The notes: generated by a model not told the origin, from the sequence alone. Shown: positions 1-10,009, counted from the stretch's first letter. The stretch: 64,000 nt of DNA from Berghia stephanieae (GCA_034508935.3 CM067446.1:19358955-19422954); one strand, 5' to 3'. A program made the numbers and translations.

Positions 1-545
1 TCACAAAAATAAATTCTACTGAGGGCAATTTGTACGAAGTGATTTATTCGAAGATAAAGTTTCAGGGCTATTAGTAATGGCCATCATCGTAGCCCTTGGG
101 GCTAATAGCCACGAAGATTGTCACTCGACTATAACATTAAAAAAGTCAATCTTGAGTATCATCTATCATATACTGATTTCTTTGTCCGCAATGATAATCC
201 TAAAAATTCAATTTTGAATAAGTGTTGTCATTTCATTATATAAAGATACCAAAACAAAGGTGTAAAGTGTAAAATAGCTATCGTATGACATCGTTATGAC
301 ATCGCTGATAGGTTGTACAAACCTTTAAATGCTCTGTGTAACTTTTATGCATCGATACAATTGATTAATTATAGACAGGTCTTTTTACAGGTCTTTTTGG
401 CCTGCGCTTTTTTTTTCAACGAGCCAAAAATCAATATTATACAAAACAAAAACAAAACAAAACAACAAACAAACTAAAAGATTACAGATATAATTAACAG
501 CAACAAAACGACCAAGCAAACCAAAGAGACAGTGCAAAACTGCGT
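1..545. other. No recognised gene; AT-rich intergenic DNA
   Basis: I see no conserved coding frame or repeat that I can name. A short A-rich stretch (about 445-480) lies shortly before the SINE that follows. Confidence 0.5.
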
Positions 546-547
546 AC

Positions 548-845
548 GGCTAGGTGGTGTTGTGGTATGACACTTGCTTTCGGATCGGAAGGTCCTGGGT
601 TAGAGCCTCGTTCGGCGCATAGTTGAATCCTTGGAAAACACTCTTCACTCACATTCTCTCACCACACTCAGAGTAAAATGTGTAGCTGGCCGTTGTCTCT
701 GTCCGAAAAAATATAATATGGCCTAACAGGCGTCGTGTAACGGCCTACATGTTATGTCTGTTGCTCTTGGCCAGGGACCTCTTGTCAAGTCCTTGGCGCA
801 CGTTTAGTGGATATTGCTCTGTATAAAAGCTCAATTTTTTTCTTG
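548..845 (+). mobile_element. SINE-A copy (tRNA-derived SINE)
   Basis: The head resembles a tRNA, with an A-box-like start and a B-box-like GGTCCTGGGTTAGAGCC. It is followed by a body shared with copies near 19405, 29036, 29521, 38650 and 51447. The 3' end has the motif CACGTTTAGTGGATATTGC and then a TATAAAAGCTC tail. This copy is somewhat diverged, and the B-box carries GTTAGAGCC in place of GTTCGAGCC. Such elements are transcribed by RNA polymerase III and copied by a partner LINE; which LINE cannot be told from here. Confidence 0.8.
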
Positions 846-1378
846 TATTTAATCTTAATCAATCAATATTTGAAATAGAATTTATTTGGCCTAAATTTAA
901 AAAGAATGCGCAACGTTTCCGATGCGCAATATGAATTGTCTGCAGCGTTTATTCATCTTCTGTCTCCGTGCATAGATAATGCAGTGTCGTTCATGTTTAA
1001 CGTTGATAATATTGTCAGCTGATGAAGAGTTTCAACGTAAAGCTTTCCTGATTGGGAGATTTCTATTTTAAATCGTGTTATTTCTAATTTGTCCAATATT
1101 TTCAGGCTATTTACGACTCCGTGAAAAATTGTATCTTCCTATCCTGATGGGAACTGTGTGTACTGTGAAACAGGTCTGTGTGTCTGGAGTGTATAAACTG
1201 ATCGGTGTACAGATAATCGAATCGTCAGTTCTCTATCGTGTTGTTTTTAATTGATACCAAAAATAGATGATCCGACATGGAAACAGGCATTTCCGGGGTT
1301 TTATTGAACGATAAAAGGTGAAGAAATATGACACAAATTCATCGGTTCGGGTTATCGGGACCTCTTGCTTATTGGTAA
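846..1378. other. No recognised gene
   Basis: Unassigned AT-rich sequence. A CTGATGA string lies at 1019-1025, without the rest of a hammerhead core nearby. Confidence 0.4.
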
Positions 1379-1379
1379 T

Positions 1380-1690
1380 TAAGAATTGGATTCAATAGTC
1401 TGATGTCACGGCGCCCAGCAACGGCGGCCATCGTGGTTCTAAACAAAGAAAATCGGTACTTTTTATTCTTCATGCTGGCTAGAACTTTTCATATGTCTTG
1501 TGTTCAGAATGTATGAAATTCAAAACATGATCGTATTTATAATGTTTTTCTCCTCTGGATACACTTTTACGCTCGTCGGAGAAATATTTCATAAGGGCGT
1601 CCGCCATTGTTCCGATAGTTTAGAGCCAGTTACTAAGTTACCGTGCGTCATTACGAGGGAAGTGACGTCACGACTGTTGAAGCGTATCAT
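1380..1690 (+). mobile_element. Family G repeat (about 310 bp, non-autonomous)
   Basis: The block recurs near 3840 (+), 19757 (-), 37885 (-, short) and 55135 (+). It starts with GGATTCAATAGTCTGATGTC, contains TTCATGCTGGCTAGAACTTT and ends near CGACTGTTGAAGCG. The boundaries come only from comparing copies. It has no coding capacity: the frame that runs through it is not conserved among copies. This copy contains a perfect TGACGTCA at 1663-1670. Confidence 0.75.
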
Positions 1691-1778
1691 GTATATTATA
1701 TCAATCTCTAAAATAATAAGACAAAGTGAATACTTGGTCCTCGCTATCACGACGTTTAAAAAGCTGTTTCTACTTAAT

Positions 1779-2082
1779 AAGAATGCTTTATATCACAAGG
1801 AGAACTGTATAGATAGAATGCGCTTGGCCAAGGAGTTCACAACATTGCCATCCGGAAGTATAACGGACCAACACACAAACTCTGTGTAACCATGAACTTT
1901 TATAGTCTGGTTAATACCGTTTAGTGAGAGCAACTCACAAACGCGGATGGCAAAAACAATAACAAAGGCCTGAGTGACGTCATCTGCATACTATCTATAT
2001 TCGTTAGTCCCTTACCGTTTGTGTCATATCAAATCGATCCACTAACGAATATACAGTTCTCCTTGTGATATTAAGCATTCTT
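1779..2082. mobile_element. Foldback element split by a nested MITE-A
   Basis: The outer arms 1779-1808 and 2000-2082 form a terminal inverted repeat of about 42 bp once the internal MITE is set aside. AAGAATGCTT and ATCACAAGGAGAACTG at the left are mirrored at the right, with one mismatch, and the arm continues past the MITE into TTCGTTAGT. Without the MITE the element is only about 115 bp long. It has no coding frame. Confidence 0.8.
1808..1999 (+). mobile_element. MITE family A, full-length copy
   Basis: The left end reads TATAGATAGAATGCGCTTGG and the right end ATGCATACTATCTATA-like, giving short terminal inverted repeats. The internal sequence (GCCATCCGGAAGTATAACGG, ACGCGGATGGCAAAAACAAT) matches copies near 5290, 5724, 6949, 53208, 53779 and 54370. 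It is about 190 bp long and non-coding. It sits inside the left arm of the foldback element at 1779-2082. It contains TGACGTCA at 1975-1982. Confidence 0.9.
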
Positions 2083-2845
2083 GCGACATTGGTCACAGAC
2101 TGTCCACCTTGAAGATGACCAATGGCACGTGCATGTTGTTCTTAACTAAGTCGTGACATCGGGTAGATTAATGGATGGTATTTTGCATTGTTTTTTTTCT
2201 GCCTTGAAAATGTTTCAAGAGGACACGGATGGCAAAAAAAAAAAAATTAATCTACACATTTTGTGTCCAGAGTCTAAAAGGTCATTTTAGCACGTCCGCG
2301 ACGTGGTGAGCGAATTTCAGGTCAAAAACAAAAACATCAACTATCGGTACACAGAAAGACTAATGGTAAACAACTGTTGAAAATCATTGTTTTACGCATG
2401 CGTCTCTCGTCCTCACTTTCGGTGAAGTGTCACATGCCGCTTTCAAGTAAGGTTATCTGGAGGAAGCTTAGGCGTCCTTGAAATGACGAAGTGTGCTTTA
2501 ATTCGAAGTAGACATAACAAAAACATTTCCATAATAAATGAAAGTTAATGATTTATTTACCTTTACGTAGTGTTTTATTTTTGCACCCAGTTTACGGTGT
2601 ATATAACGGATCGTTTTTATGCACCTCCGTTACGCATGCGAATTCCACCCAATTTCATCAGCGATATTGTGTTTCTGTATTTGGACATGGCGAGTTATAT
2701 TGTGACATCTGTAGAATGTCTAATTCAAATAAAAATAATAATAGTCTAAAAAAATCTAAATATAAAACCAGAAAATAGAAGTTGCATGGGAGGTGAAATA
2801 ATGTTTTAGAAAGACCTTATTAAATGTGATGAATAGTCAGGTGGC
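2083..2845. other. No recognised gene
   Basis: Open frames here (for example 2548-2778) show no recognisable domain and have AT-rich composition. No repeat family was identified. Confidence 0.4.
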
Positions 2846-2928
2846 TCCGAAGCGTAGTGGACAAGCTGTCAGACTCTAACCTTGAAAGTACAGGGTTCGA
2901 TTCCCATTGTGGACATTTTTAAAAAGTT
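2846..2928 (+). other. tRNA-like sequence (SINE head or tRNA pseudogene)
   Basis: GGTGGCTCCGAAGCGTAGTGG resembles a tRNA D-arm and A-box region. CAGGGTTCGATTCCCATTG is a good B-box/T-arm about 40 bases later. The 5' and 3' ends do not form a seven-pair acceptor stem, so a working tRNA is unlikely. Confidence 0.45.
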
Positions 2929-3097
2929 TATTTTATTAAGACATAATTTTTTACTTTTGATTTTTTAAATTATTGTTATTATTATTTAATTCATTATCAT
3001 TGTATAAACGTACACCGGTAATCACCAAGCAGCGTGCTAAACTACAATCCAAAAATATTTAAACCTCATGGACGTATGCAGCAACATTCTCATTAAT

Positions 3098-3160
<63 letters not shown>

Positions 3161-3221
3161 ACAACTACTACTACTACTACTACTCTACTACTACTACTAC
3201 TACTTCAACTACTACAATTAA

Positions 3222-3275
<54 letters not shown>

Positions 3276-3319
3276 ACTACTACTACTACAACTACTACTT
3301 CAACTATCTACTATTCAAC

Positions 3320-3388
<69 letters not shown>

Positions 3389-3390
3389 AA
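3098..3390 (+). repeat. (TAC)n microsatellite, about 290 bp
   Basis: Long CTA/TAC runs with a few interruptions (CACAAC, CTTCAAC). The long open frames here are low-complexity artefacts. Confidence 0.97.
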
Positions 3391-3834
3391 CTACTTCTAG
3401 TACTTATTCTATTACTACTACTTCTTCCAATATTACAATTCTTATATCTTTTGTCTTCCATTATACGTTAAAAAATGCCAATAAGGAGTCGGCGAAGGGC
3501 GATGTTGAAAGGTACTACAGCAGAAGTTGTAAAAACGAAGGTGCTCTGACCAAAATTTCGCACCGTATAGACCACAAAATTTAAAAACTGTGGATATCTT
3601 TCCTTTGGTTAAGGCGATTTCATTAGTTATGAAAAAGAATTAAAGAATGAAAAATAATATCATGCTTTAAAATATAATGTTATTGAGATGAGAGAAAAAA
3701 ATGTTCAGAATTAAACATACGGTTCGATAAAACTTAAAGATCGCTGAGAAACGATTTAGCTAACCGCGCGGTCTCTCCGGAAGCGAGGACGAGAGACGCA
3801 TGGGCAAAACCACGTTTACGTTCTCTCTGTAAGG
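3391..3834. other. No recognised gene
   Basis: Degenerate edge of the triplet repeat, then AT-rich sequence with no identifiable element. Confidence 0.4.
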
Positions 3835-3839
3835 GCATG

Positions 3840-4104
3840 TGTATTTTTTATTCCTCATGCTGGCTAGAACTTTTCATATGTCTTGTGCTCAGAATGTGTA
3901 AAAGTTAAAAATTGATCAGATTCATGTTTTTTTTTCCCTCTGGATACGCTTTTATGCTTGTCGGAGAAATATTTCCTAAGGGCGTCCGCCATTGTTCCGA
4001 TAGTTAATGTTCCGCCATTGTTCCGATAGTTTTGAGCCCGTTACTAAGTTAACATGCGTCATTTCGAGGGAAGTGACGTTACGACTGTTGAAGTGTAGGC
4101 TATT
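3840..4104 (+). mobile_element. Family G repeat, 5'-truncated copy with a short internal duplication
   Basis: It matches the copy at 1380-1690 from TTCATGCTGGCTAGAACTTT onward. The string CCGCCATTGTTCCGATAGTT occurs twice in tandem (about 3986-4030), an internal duplication absent from the other copies. Confidence 0.7.
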
Positions 4105-4529
4105 GACTTTCATTTCGACAAAACAATGCTATGATATTCAGGCCAAGACGCAAAGAGGAGCATCAAAAATTCATAATTTAATTAAGACATAATGTAGTAT
4201 GTTGAAGTGAATGTTGTAGACTTGAAAAATTAAATTCTCCCCAAAACATCATGTGTGAATTTGATGCAATTCCCACCAATATGCCAAAATCCTCCATTAA
4301 AGAAACCAATTGAAGCCGTTTGAAGTGCATTTAATGAGTGGCTCTTATCTGGTGTTGGCCCTGAATCTACATATCAGCGATTGTGACGTCCCACGTGTAT
4401 AAATGAAAACTGTATCTTCCTGAGATTGAAGGAACACCAAGACGATGAATGATCGAGTGCATGTTTAAACCTCTTTCGTCTTTTCTGTTTACCGGTTAAC
4501 TGTCGTGAGCTGGAAGAAACGCGTAATTA
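4105..4529. other. No recognised gene
   Basis: AT-rich sequence without a conserved frame or a repeat I can name. Confidence 0.4.
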
Positions 4530-4930
4530 AAAAACCTCGTCCTTCTAATATCGGTCGAAAAATTGACCCTCATCTTGGAAATGTTTTCATCCAACCTAGT
4601 CATCAATCACATGATTTGTTGCTGTCCTAAGATTGGATGCTTCTTAACAAATGTAAACACGCTGTTTTGTTTATGAAAGTTGTACACATACTCATGTGTC
4701 ATTCTGAACAAAATGACCAATCGTGATTCTAGATGTTTCAAAAGCTGTGAATACTTTTCACTATGTGGGTCATTTTGAGCACACTTTGCAATGTGACCAA
4801 TGACCTCGAGCACATGAAAAGGTATTATATAGACCATGTCCTTCGTAAAGGTTTGAAAGTGTTTGCCAAGATGAGGGTCATTTAAATCGATCGATATCAG
4901 CTGAAGGACGAGTTTTCTGGCCAAGTTTTG
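4530..4930. mobile_element. Family B repeat flanked by inverted family C arms
   Basis: The core 4580-4845 (GATTTGTTGCTGTCC, CACTATGTGGGTCATTTTGA) is the family B repeat also found near 13110, 17072, 53630 and 56257. It is flanked by inverted copies of a second motif, family C: ACCCTCATCTTGG at 4566-4578 and CCAAGATGAGGGTCA at 4866-4880, each continuing to a GAAGGACGAG-like string. This is either a larger foldback element or B inserted into C. The 126-residue minus-strand frame over it is not conserved in other copies. Confidence 0.65.
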
Positions 4931-5125
4931 TTTTAATTGGATACATAACGACGTGTACATATATGCAGGTGTGACATACGAACCCATTTATGGGCCTAGT
5001 TTAACATTGTTGTAATGGAAAATATTTTGCTTCATTTTTTGAGATTTCCATTACAACACAATGAGCCCATAAGGAAGTGGGTTATCAGACCTACAAATAA
5101 GTGCACGTCGGTTAATAAGCATTCA
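4931..5125. mobile_element. Family D foldback fragment
   Basis: TGGGCCTAGTTTAACATTG, TGTAATGGAAAATATTTTGC and its inverted counterpart GATTTCCATTACAAC form a hairpin around 5010-5060. The same strings recur near 30400-30540 and 59015-59090. Confidence 0.55.
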
Positions 5126-5289
5126 AATTATACTCACCAGGATAATAACATGGCCTGGAGTACTCAGCAAAGTGGAATCAAAAAGTATGATAACATCTTT
5201 TTTTTAACACTTCATTTTCAGTAAACAAATGAGAATGGCCAAACGTTGACGTTTATTAGGTCTCGTGAATTAGAGTTACAGCGAATGCG

Positions 5290-5481
5290 TATAGATAGTA
5301 TGCAGATGACGTCACTCATGCCTTTGTTATTGTTTTTGGCATCCGCGTTTGTGAGTTGTTCTCACTAAACTGTATTAACCAGACTATAAAAGTTCATGGT
5401 TACACAGAATTTGTGTGTTGGTCCGTTATACTTCCGGATGGCAATGTTGTGAACTCCTTGGCCAAGCGCATTCTATCGATA
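5290..5481 (-). mobile_element. MITE family A, full-length copy
   Basis: It runs from TATAGATAGTATGCAGATGA to GCATTCTATCGATA and is the reverse orientation of the copy at 1808. The outer TATA is altered to GATA on the right. It contains TGACGTCA at 5307-5314. Confidence 0.88.
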
Positions 5482-5723
5482 TTGTGTGTGCACATGTGTT
5501 ACATCAGAGGTAACATCTATGTGTGAGAGTTTGTATGTTGTGTGTGTTTGTATGATGAGTTTCTGCCCGCAAGGTCAATCGTCCCTACACATGTGTAACC
5601 TTTAAAGTTTCTAGAACGAAATTGACGTCACTCAGCTCATTGTTATTGTTTTTAAGCCAGCCATTTTTATGAGTACTTCTCACGAAATTGTATCAATCAG
5701 ACCATACATGTTTAAGGGTACAA
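5482..5723. mobile_element. Diverged relative of MITE family A
   Basis: The order of motifs is that of family A in reverse (AAATTGACGTCACTCAG, TTATTGTTTTTAAGCCAGCC, CTCACGAAATTGTATC), but with many substitutions. The AGCCAGCCATTTTTATGAG variant recurs near 55510 and 55800 and marks an older subfamily, which I call A'. It contains TGACGTCA at 5623-5630. Confidence 0.6.
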
Positions 5724-5917
5724 TATAGATAGTAAGTGCTTGGCTAAGGAGTTCACAACATTGCCATCCGGAAGTATAACGGACCACCATACAAAACTGT
5801 GTGTAATCATGATCGTTGATAGTCAGGTCAATAAAGTTTAGTGAGAATTACTCATAAACGCGGATGGCAAAAAACAATAACAAAGACCTGAGTGACGTCA
5901 ACCTCGAACTATCTATA
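5724..5917 (+). mobile_element. MITE family A, full-length copy (GAAC-end subfamily)
   Basis: It starts TATAGATAGTAAGTGCTTGG and ends CTCGAACTATCTATA. The right end differs from the GCATAC version, so at least two subfamilies exist. It contains TGACGTCA at 5893-5900. It abuts a second copy in the opposite orientation. Confidence 0.87.
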
Positions 5918-5918
5918 T

Positions 5919-6040
5919 ATATAGAAAGTTCGAAGATGACGTCACTCAGGTCTTTGTTGATGTTTTTGCCATCCGCATTTATGAGTAATGCCCACTGAAC
6001 TGTATTAACCCGACTATAAACGTTCATGGATACACACATT
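5919..6040 (-). mobile_element. MITE family A, partial copy, head-to-head with its neighbour
   Basis: TATAGAAAGTTCGAAGATGA begins a reverse-oriented copy that fades out after ATGGATACACACA near 6035-6040. Its sequence is the close inverted counterpart of the neighbour, so 5850-5990 can form a long hairpin. It contains TGACGTCA at 5937-5944. Confidence 0.8.
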
Positions 6041-6655
6041 TTCAAACTTGGGTCGCCTTGTTTTGAATGTTTACACAAAAGGAATGAACGAAATTTTAAA
6101 ATCGTCATTTCACAATTTTCCAATATGAAAAAGCTTGTATCTCAACTAATACTGATCAATCAGAGCGGTTCTATAGCATAAATTATATGATTTTTCATAT
6201 TCTACAACATATGTAATGTTCATGCTTTCAACCCTAATTAGCACAATTCAAGGGTTTTTGGACCTAATCACCCCTACTATTATACTCTATTTAAAAAAAA
6301 ACACTCAGCGAGCTTCGCAATTTTTGTTTTTGAAGAGGTTGCTATGATAAAAGTAGTTATCTCAGTGGTGACGGCTGACTTTAAATTAATTTAAGTCATT
6401 CGATTAATATGTCTCAAACTTTGAATTAGATTAAAACAGCCCCGTTTAAGAATGGACTAAAATTGCCAGGATTTTATAATTATTTCCCGCCATTATGCGT
6501 ACAAAATTTTTTTTTCGAAATACGAAAGGGCAATGATGCGCCATATATAGGAACATATATAAGATAATCGTCATGAAAAAGTGCCATTTTGATACTTACA
6601 TTTAGACTGATTTTCACCAGTTACCGTGTGTAGTTTTTGTAACCAAAACAAATGT
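6041..6655. other. No recognised gene
   Basis: AT-rich sequence with no conserved frame. Confidence 0.4.
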
Positions 6656-6659
6656 CAAA

Positions 6660-7445
6660 TGAAGAATCCGGATAGGCATGGCGAAGGCGGTAAGATTTGG
6701 AAAAGCCAGAGCGTTCAATCAAAAATTAAACTGTAGAGGCCATTTGTACTATCTGTGCTTCTATAATATTATGGTTGTGAAGCCTGGACAAGGAATGCAG
6801 AACTATAGGCAATCTTCCGTCTTTTAACCATTGCAAGCGATGGCTCCTCCGTCAGATTTTCCAGAACTTCAAGAACCTCCTTATTAGTTTTGTGTTCCAG
6901 ATGACACTCGTGAGATTTTCCTTTTTTACTTTTGCTCTCGAACACCAATAGATAGAATGCGCTTGGCCAAGGAGTTCACAACATTGCCATCCGGAAGTAT
7001 AACGGACCAACACACAAACTCTGTGTAACCATGAACTTTTATAGTCTGTTTAATACAGTTTAGTGAGAACAACTAACAAACGCGGATGGCAAAAACAATA
7101 ACAAGGCCTGAGTGACGTCATCTGCATACTATCTATAAGAAGCTCACGGGAAGACAGGAACCATTTCTTACAATGGTTAAAAGACGGAACTTGCATGGTT
7201 TGGACATCTGGTCAGACATGACAGCTTGTACAAGACAGTCATGTAAAGTAAGGTGGAATGTCAACGAAGAAGAGGAATACAAAGGACAATGTGACTGGAT
7301 AACATCAAAGAACGGGCAGGATTGGGCGCTGTATGAGATGCCAGCGAAAGCCAACGACCGAGATGTGTGTAACCGTGTTGTGAAGGCTGCATCCGGCATG
7401 TCCCCCCTGACGACCATCCCGTCATGGGAATGAGTGAATGAGTGA
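6660..7445 (+). pseudogene. RTE-like LINE, C-terminal fragment, split by MITE-A
   Basis: Before the MITE, translation across shifting frames gives IRIGMAKA, then YNIMVVKPGQ / YYGCEAWTRNAEL. This is the region after the reverse transcriptase with the LLYGCExWTL motif typical of RTE-like LINEs. After the MITE (from 7138), the pieces QRTGRIGRCMRCQRKPTTEM and a short GMSPLTTIPSWE end match the extreme C-terminus (the EWTG-x-AQR-x-DR-W-R pattern) of the same class. Several frameshifts and stops are present. The 86-residue open frame at 7173-7433 is only one of the frames over this relic. Confidence 0.65.
6949..7137 (+). mobile_element. MITE family A inserted in a LINE relic
   Basis: It runs from ATAGATAGAATGCGCTTGG to GCATACTATCTATA and is nearly identical to the copy at 1808-1999. 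LINE-derived sequence flanks both sides, so it entered after the LINE had settled. It contains TGACGTCA at 7113-7120. Confidence 0.88.
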
Positions 7446-7960
7446 GTGAGTACATCGGTATCAATGAAACAATCTTAAAACTCTTGCTTCGGACAACCAC
7501 AATGATAAAAGCAAAGATACCGATATCTACCCTTTATTCATATCGCATAATCAACCTCAAACGTTGATGGTAACTAAGACGCTGTAATTTTGTTTTGGGT
7601 TGATTATAGTATTTCACAAGGATATAATAAGTACAATTTTGGTTGCGTATATATGTATTAACAATTTATTTACGATATAATTGCTAACGATATCGATTTA
7701 TTTTGAATCGATACGAGAGGGAAATACAGCAAAGAACCATTTTATTTGTTCTTCAGACAGAATAAAGGTTTCTTTCGGTGTGATACAGTAATCAGCTGAT
7801 CGACAAACAAGAGATTGGGCTGTGCTGTATATCTAGCGAGATCTATGTCCACAATAATGAACACTTCACATGAAATTGGAAACCAGTCATGTAATCGACA
7901 CTGTCTTGAAATTGGGTCCTAATATAAATGTTTCTGATCTGTGATAGTAGCCCTTCAGAG
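7446..7960. other. No recognised gene
   Basis: Begins with a short GAGT repeat after the LINE end (about 7431-7451). The rest is unassigned. Confidence 0.4.
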
Positions 7961-7964
7961 CCTT

Positions 7965-8065
7965 TGTTGGTTTACTTCTATGCCATTGTTTGCCTTTCTT
8001 CTTATTTATTTGCTTGATTTTTTTCATAACTCCATTCGTCAATGGCAATGCCCAGAATAGAACGT
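7965..8065 (+). mobile_element. LINE/SINE 3'-end-like fragment, first copy
   Basis: TTTGTTGGTTTACTTCTATG through CAATGGCAATGCCCAGAAT is a diverged direct copy of 8500-8600. See that entry for the better-preserved end. Confidence 0.5.
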
Positions 8066-8124
8066 TTTAAAAGTTCCTTTGTACCTCTACCTCAAGGAGA
8101 CTTTCTCGAAGTGGCATTAAGATG

Positions 8125-8208
8125 AAGAAATAGCTCGGTGTCGATGGCTGAACAGTGAGTGTGAATATATTCACTCTCACGTTCACCATCGACACCGAGC
8201 TATTTCTT
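8125..8208. other. 84-bp near-perfect hairpin
   Basis: The arms 8125-8147 and 8186-8208 are perfect reverse complements over 23 bp (AAGAAATAGCTCGGTGTCG...). The inner segment continues to pair across TGAAC and GTGAGTGTGAATA, with one mismatch and two single-base bulges, leaving almost no loop. The size is compatible with a small-RNA precursor or a miniature foldback element; nothing here decides between them. Confidence 0.85.
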
Positions 8209-8292
8209 ATTGTACGTAATTATAGATAATAAAAAGGTACAGAATTAGGGTGATGCGGGAGAAGAACGTTTGTATGTTTGTCTGTATGTATG

Positions 8293-8377
8293 AGTGTGTA
8301 TGTGTGTGTGGTGTGTGTGTGTGTGTGTGTGTGAAGGAATGAGTAAGTGAAACACAGAGAGAGAGAGAGAGAGCGAG

Positions 8378-8441
<64 letters not shown>
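8293..8441 (+). repeat. (GT)n then (GA)n microsatellite
   Basis: GT units at 8293-8333 and GA units at 8355-8441 with few interruptions. Confidence 0.97.
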
Positions 8442-8443
<2 letters not shown>

Positions 8444-8499
8444 TGGGAGGTTTGAGAGATTTGATTTTTTTTGTATGTTTGTGTTTAGTTTTGTTAAGC

Positions 8500-8656
8500 T
8501 TTTTGTTGGTTTACTTTTATGTCATTGTATTTCCTTCATATTATTTATTTGCTTAATTATTTTCAGAAACTCATTAGTCTATGGCAATACCCAATGTAAA
8601 ATTTCCAGAAATGGATAAATAAAGTTCATCTTATCTTATCTTGTCTTATCTTACCT
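8500..8656 (+). mobile_element. LINE/SINE 3' end with an ATCTT-type tail
   Basis: AAATGGATAAATAAAGTTC followed by four imperfect ATCTT-type units is the form of a non-LTR retrotransposon 3' end with a simple-repeat tail. The sequence before the tail matches 7965-8065. Confidence 0.6.
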
Positions 8657-9145
8657 TTGTAGTAAATATTATAATTAATTGTCTGTATTAGGACCCGTTA
8701 ATTAAAGTTCTTTTGATATAGTATGTAAACCTTAATATGGATGAAAAAAGACCCTATACCTTGTTGCTACTAAAAGCTGCTCATCAGAAAATGTTCACAG
8801 CACGTTTTCATACCTTAATCCCACACGTCTGCTTGCTACTAATTAATCAATCTATCCCTACCCAAATGACTACCTTAATGAGGACCGTTAGAGAAAATAA
8901 TCATCTGGAGTTATCCAGTCACAGATGGTGTGACGATCTTGACGTCAGAACACCTTAATATTTGTACCTATCTGAACCCGGAATGTTTCACATGACAATA
9001 ACAAGCTGCCGAACTATTCTATTTCCGTTTCCTTCTAATACTGTATTACTAAATAATATTATAATCGCCTTTCCGCCGTACAAGGACGAAATGTCTTTTT
9101 AAGATTTTGGCCAGAAAACTTTAATCTTATTTGTTAACATTTAAC
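8657..9145. other. No recognised gene
   Basis: A 73-residue frame at 8737-8958 has no recognisable domain. A TGACGTCA lies at 8940-8947. Confidence 0.4.
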
Positions 9146-9324
9146 GGGAGGCCTCCGAAAGCTCCTACATCCCCAGTATTCTTTTTTTTTTCCAGAATAT
9201 TCTAGTAGGGGGTTTGGGAGGGGGGGGGGGCTTTTAAAAATAATAAGTTTCCCCCTTCCCAGACCCTCTACTAGAACATTATAAAAAAATACTGGGGATG
9301 TAGGAGCTTTTGGAAGGCCTCCCC
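9146..9324. mobile_element. Foldback MITE with arms of about 75-85 bp
   Basis: The left arm starts GGGAGGCCTCCGAAAGCTCC and the right arm ends with its complement (GGAGCTTTTGGAAGGCCTCC). Pairing continues through CTACATCCCCAGTATT and the G-rich/C-rich centre, with a loop near 9238-9250. TTAA-like bases flank it (TTAA at left, TTGA at right), which may be a degraded target duplication. Confidence 0.85.
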
Positions 9325-9524
9325 ATTGAACCAACAGGGTAAGCGAGTAGCGTGACAACGCGTTTTGGATTTTAAAAATATTTTTTACTCAAATTGTATT
9401 GACTTCGAATGAATCGGCGTAGCGATGTATGGCTTTAAGCAAGTCATTTTGCCCAAACTCACTTCGCGGCGCTGCTCTGCGGCGGTCTCCTAGATTATTC
9501 TAAACTCCTCTTTGAAAAGAACGA

Positions 9525-9670
9525 TTCTGCAGCGGCATTGGGATGGAATTCAGAGGGAAAGAAGGCGGGGAAAGGAAGGTCCAAAATAACATATCGCAGG
9601 ATGGTGGGAAACGATGGGAATGAAACTAGATGACAGAGCCTTGACTTTGCAAGGACTCAATTATCCATGT
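9525..9670 (+). pseudogene. LINE C-terminal fragment (RTE-like)
   Basis: Translation gives AALGWNSEGKKAGKGRSKIT followed by YRRMVGN, then in a shifted frame MGMKLDDRALTLQGLNYP. This follows the W-x-P-x-G-K-R-x-R-G-R-P-K-x-T-W-R-R and D-x-A-x-x-R pattern at the end of RTE-like LINE proteins. It is only about 45 codons long and has at least one frameshift. Confidence 0.5.
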
Positions 9671-9679
9671 AATGTTAAC

Positions 9680-9990
9680 GTTGCTGTTCGAAGCTCGAGG
9701 AAATAAATAATATGAAATTGAATGTAAGTTTCAATTCTATTACAAGAACAGATCAAATGAACGTTTCGGGTTTCCCCATTATCAACAAAACAGGATGAAT
9801 GAAACCTTACAGATGGATGAGACGTGGTTTATTCATCGTAAAAACGCCACTACCACTTCTCATTCATCTGTAGCTTTTCATTCATCCTGTTTTGTTGATA
9901 TAGGGGAAACCCGAAACGTTCATTTGAACTGTTCTTGTAATAAAATTGAAGCTTACATTCAATTTCGTATTATTTATTGCAATTATTTAT
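9680..9990. mobile_element. Family E foldback element, full copy
   Basis: The inverted arms share TTGAATGTAAGTTTCAATT at left and its complement near 9945-9970, then ACGTTTCGGGTTTCCCC and ATCAACAAAACAGGATGAAT at left with their complements at 9868-9925. The centre (about 9815-9855) is unique. Related copies lie near 28716, 29879, 30716 and 45686. It is non-coding; the 65-residue frame over it is an artefact. Confidence 0.85.
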
Positions 9991-10009
9991 GACGCAATTA
10001 CCTCACACA

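Noticed and set aside
1019-1060. CTGATGA followed by an AACGTAAAGC string, hammerhead-like
   Set aside because: The second core element reads GTAAAGC in place of GAAAC and no stem II is clear.
4607-4987. 126-residue minus-strand frame
   Set aside because: It lies over family B/C repeats; other copies of the same repeats do not keep the frame.
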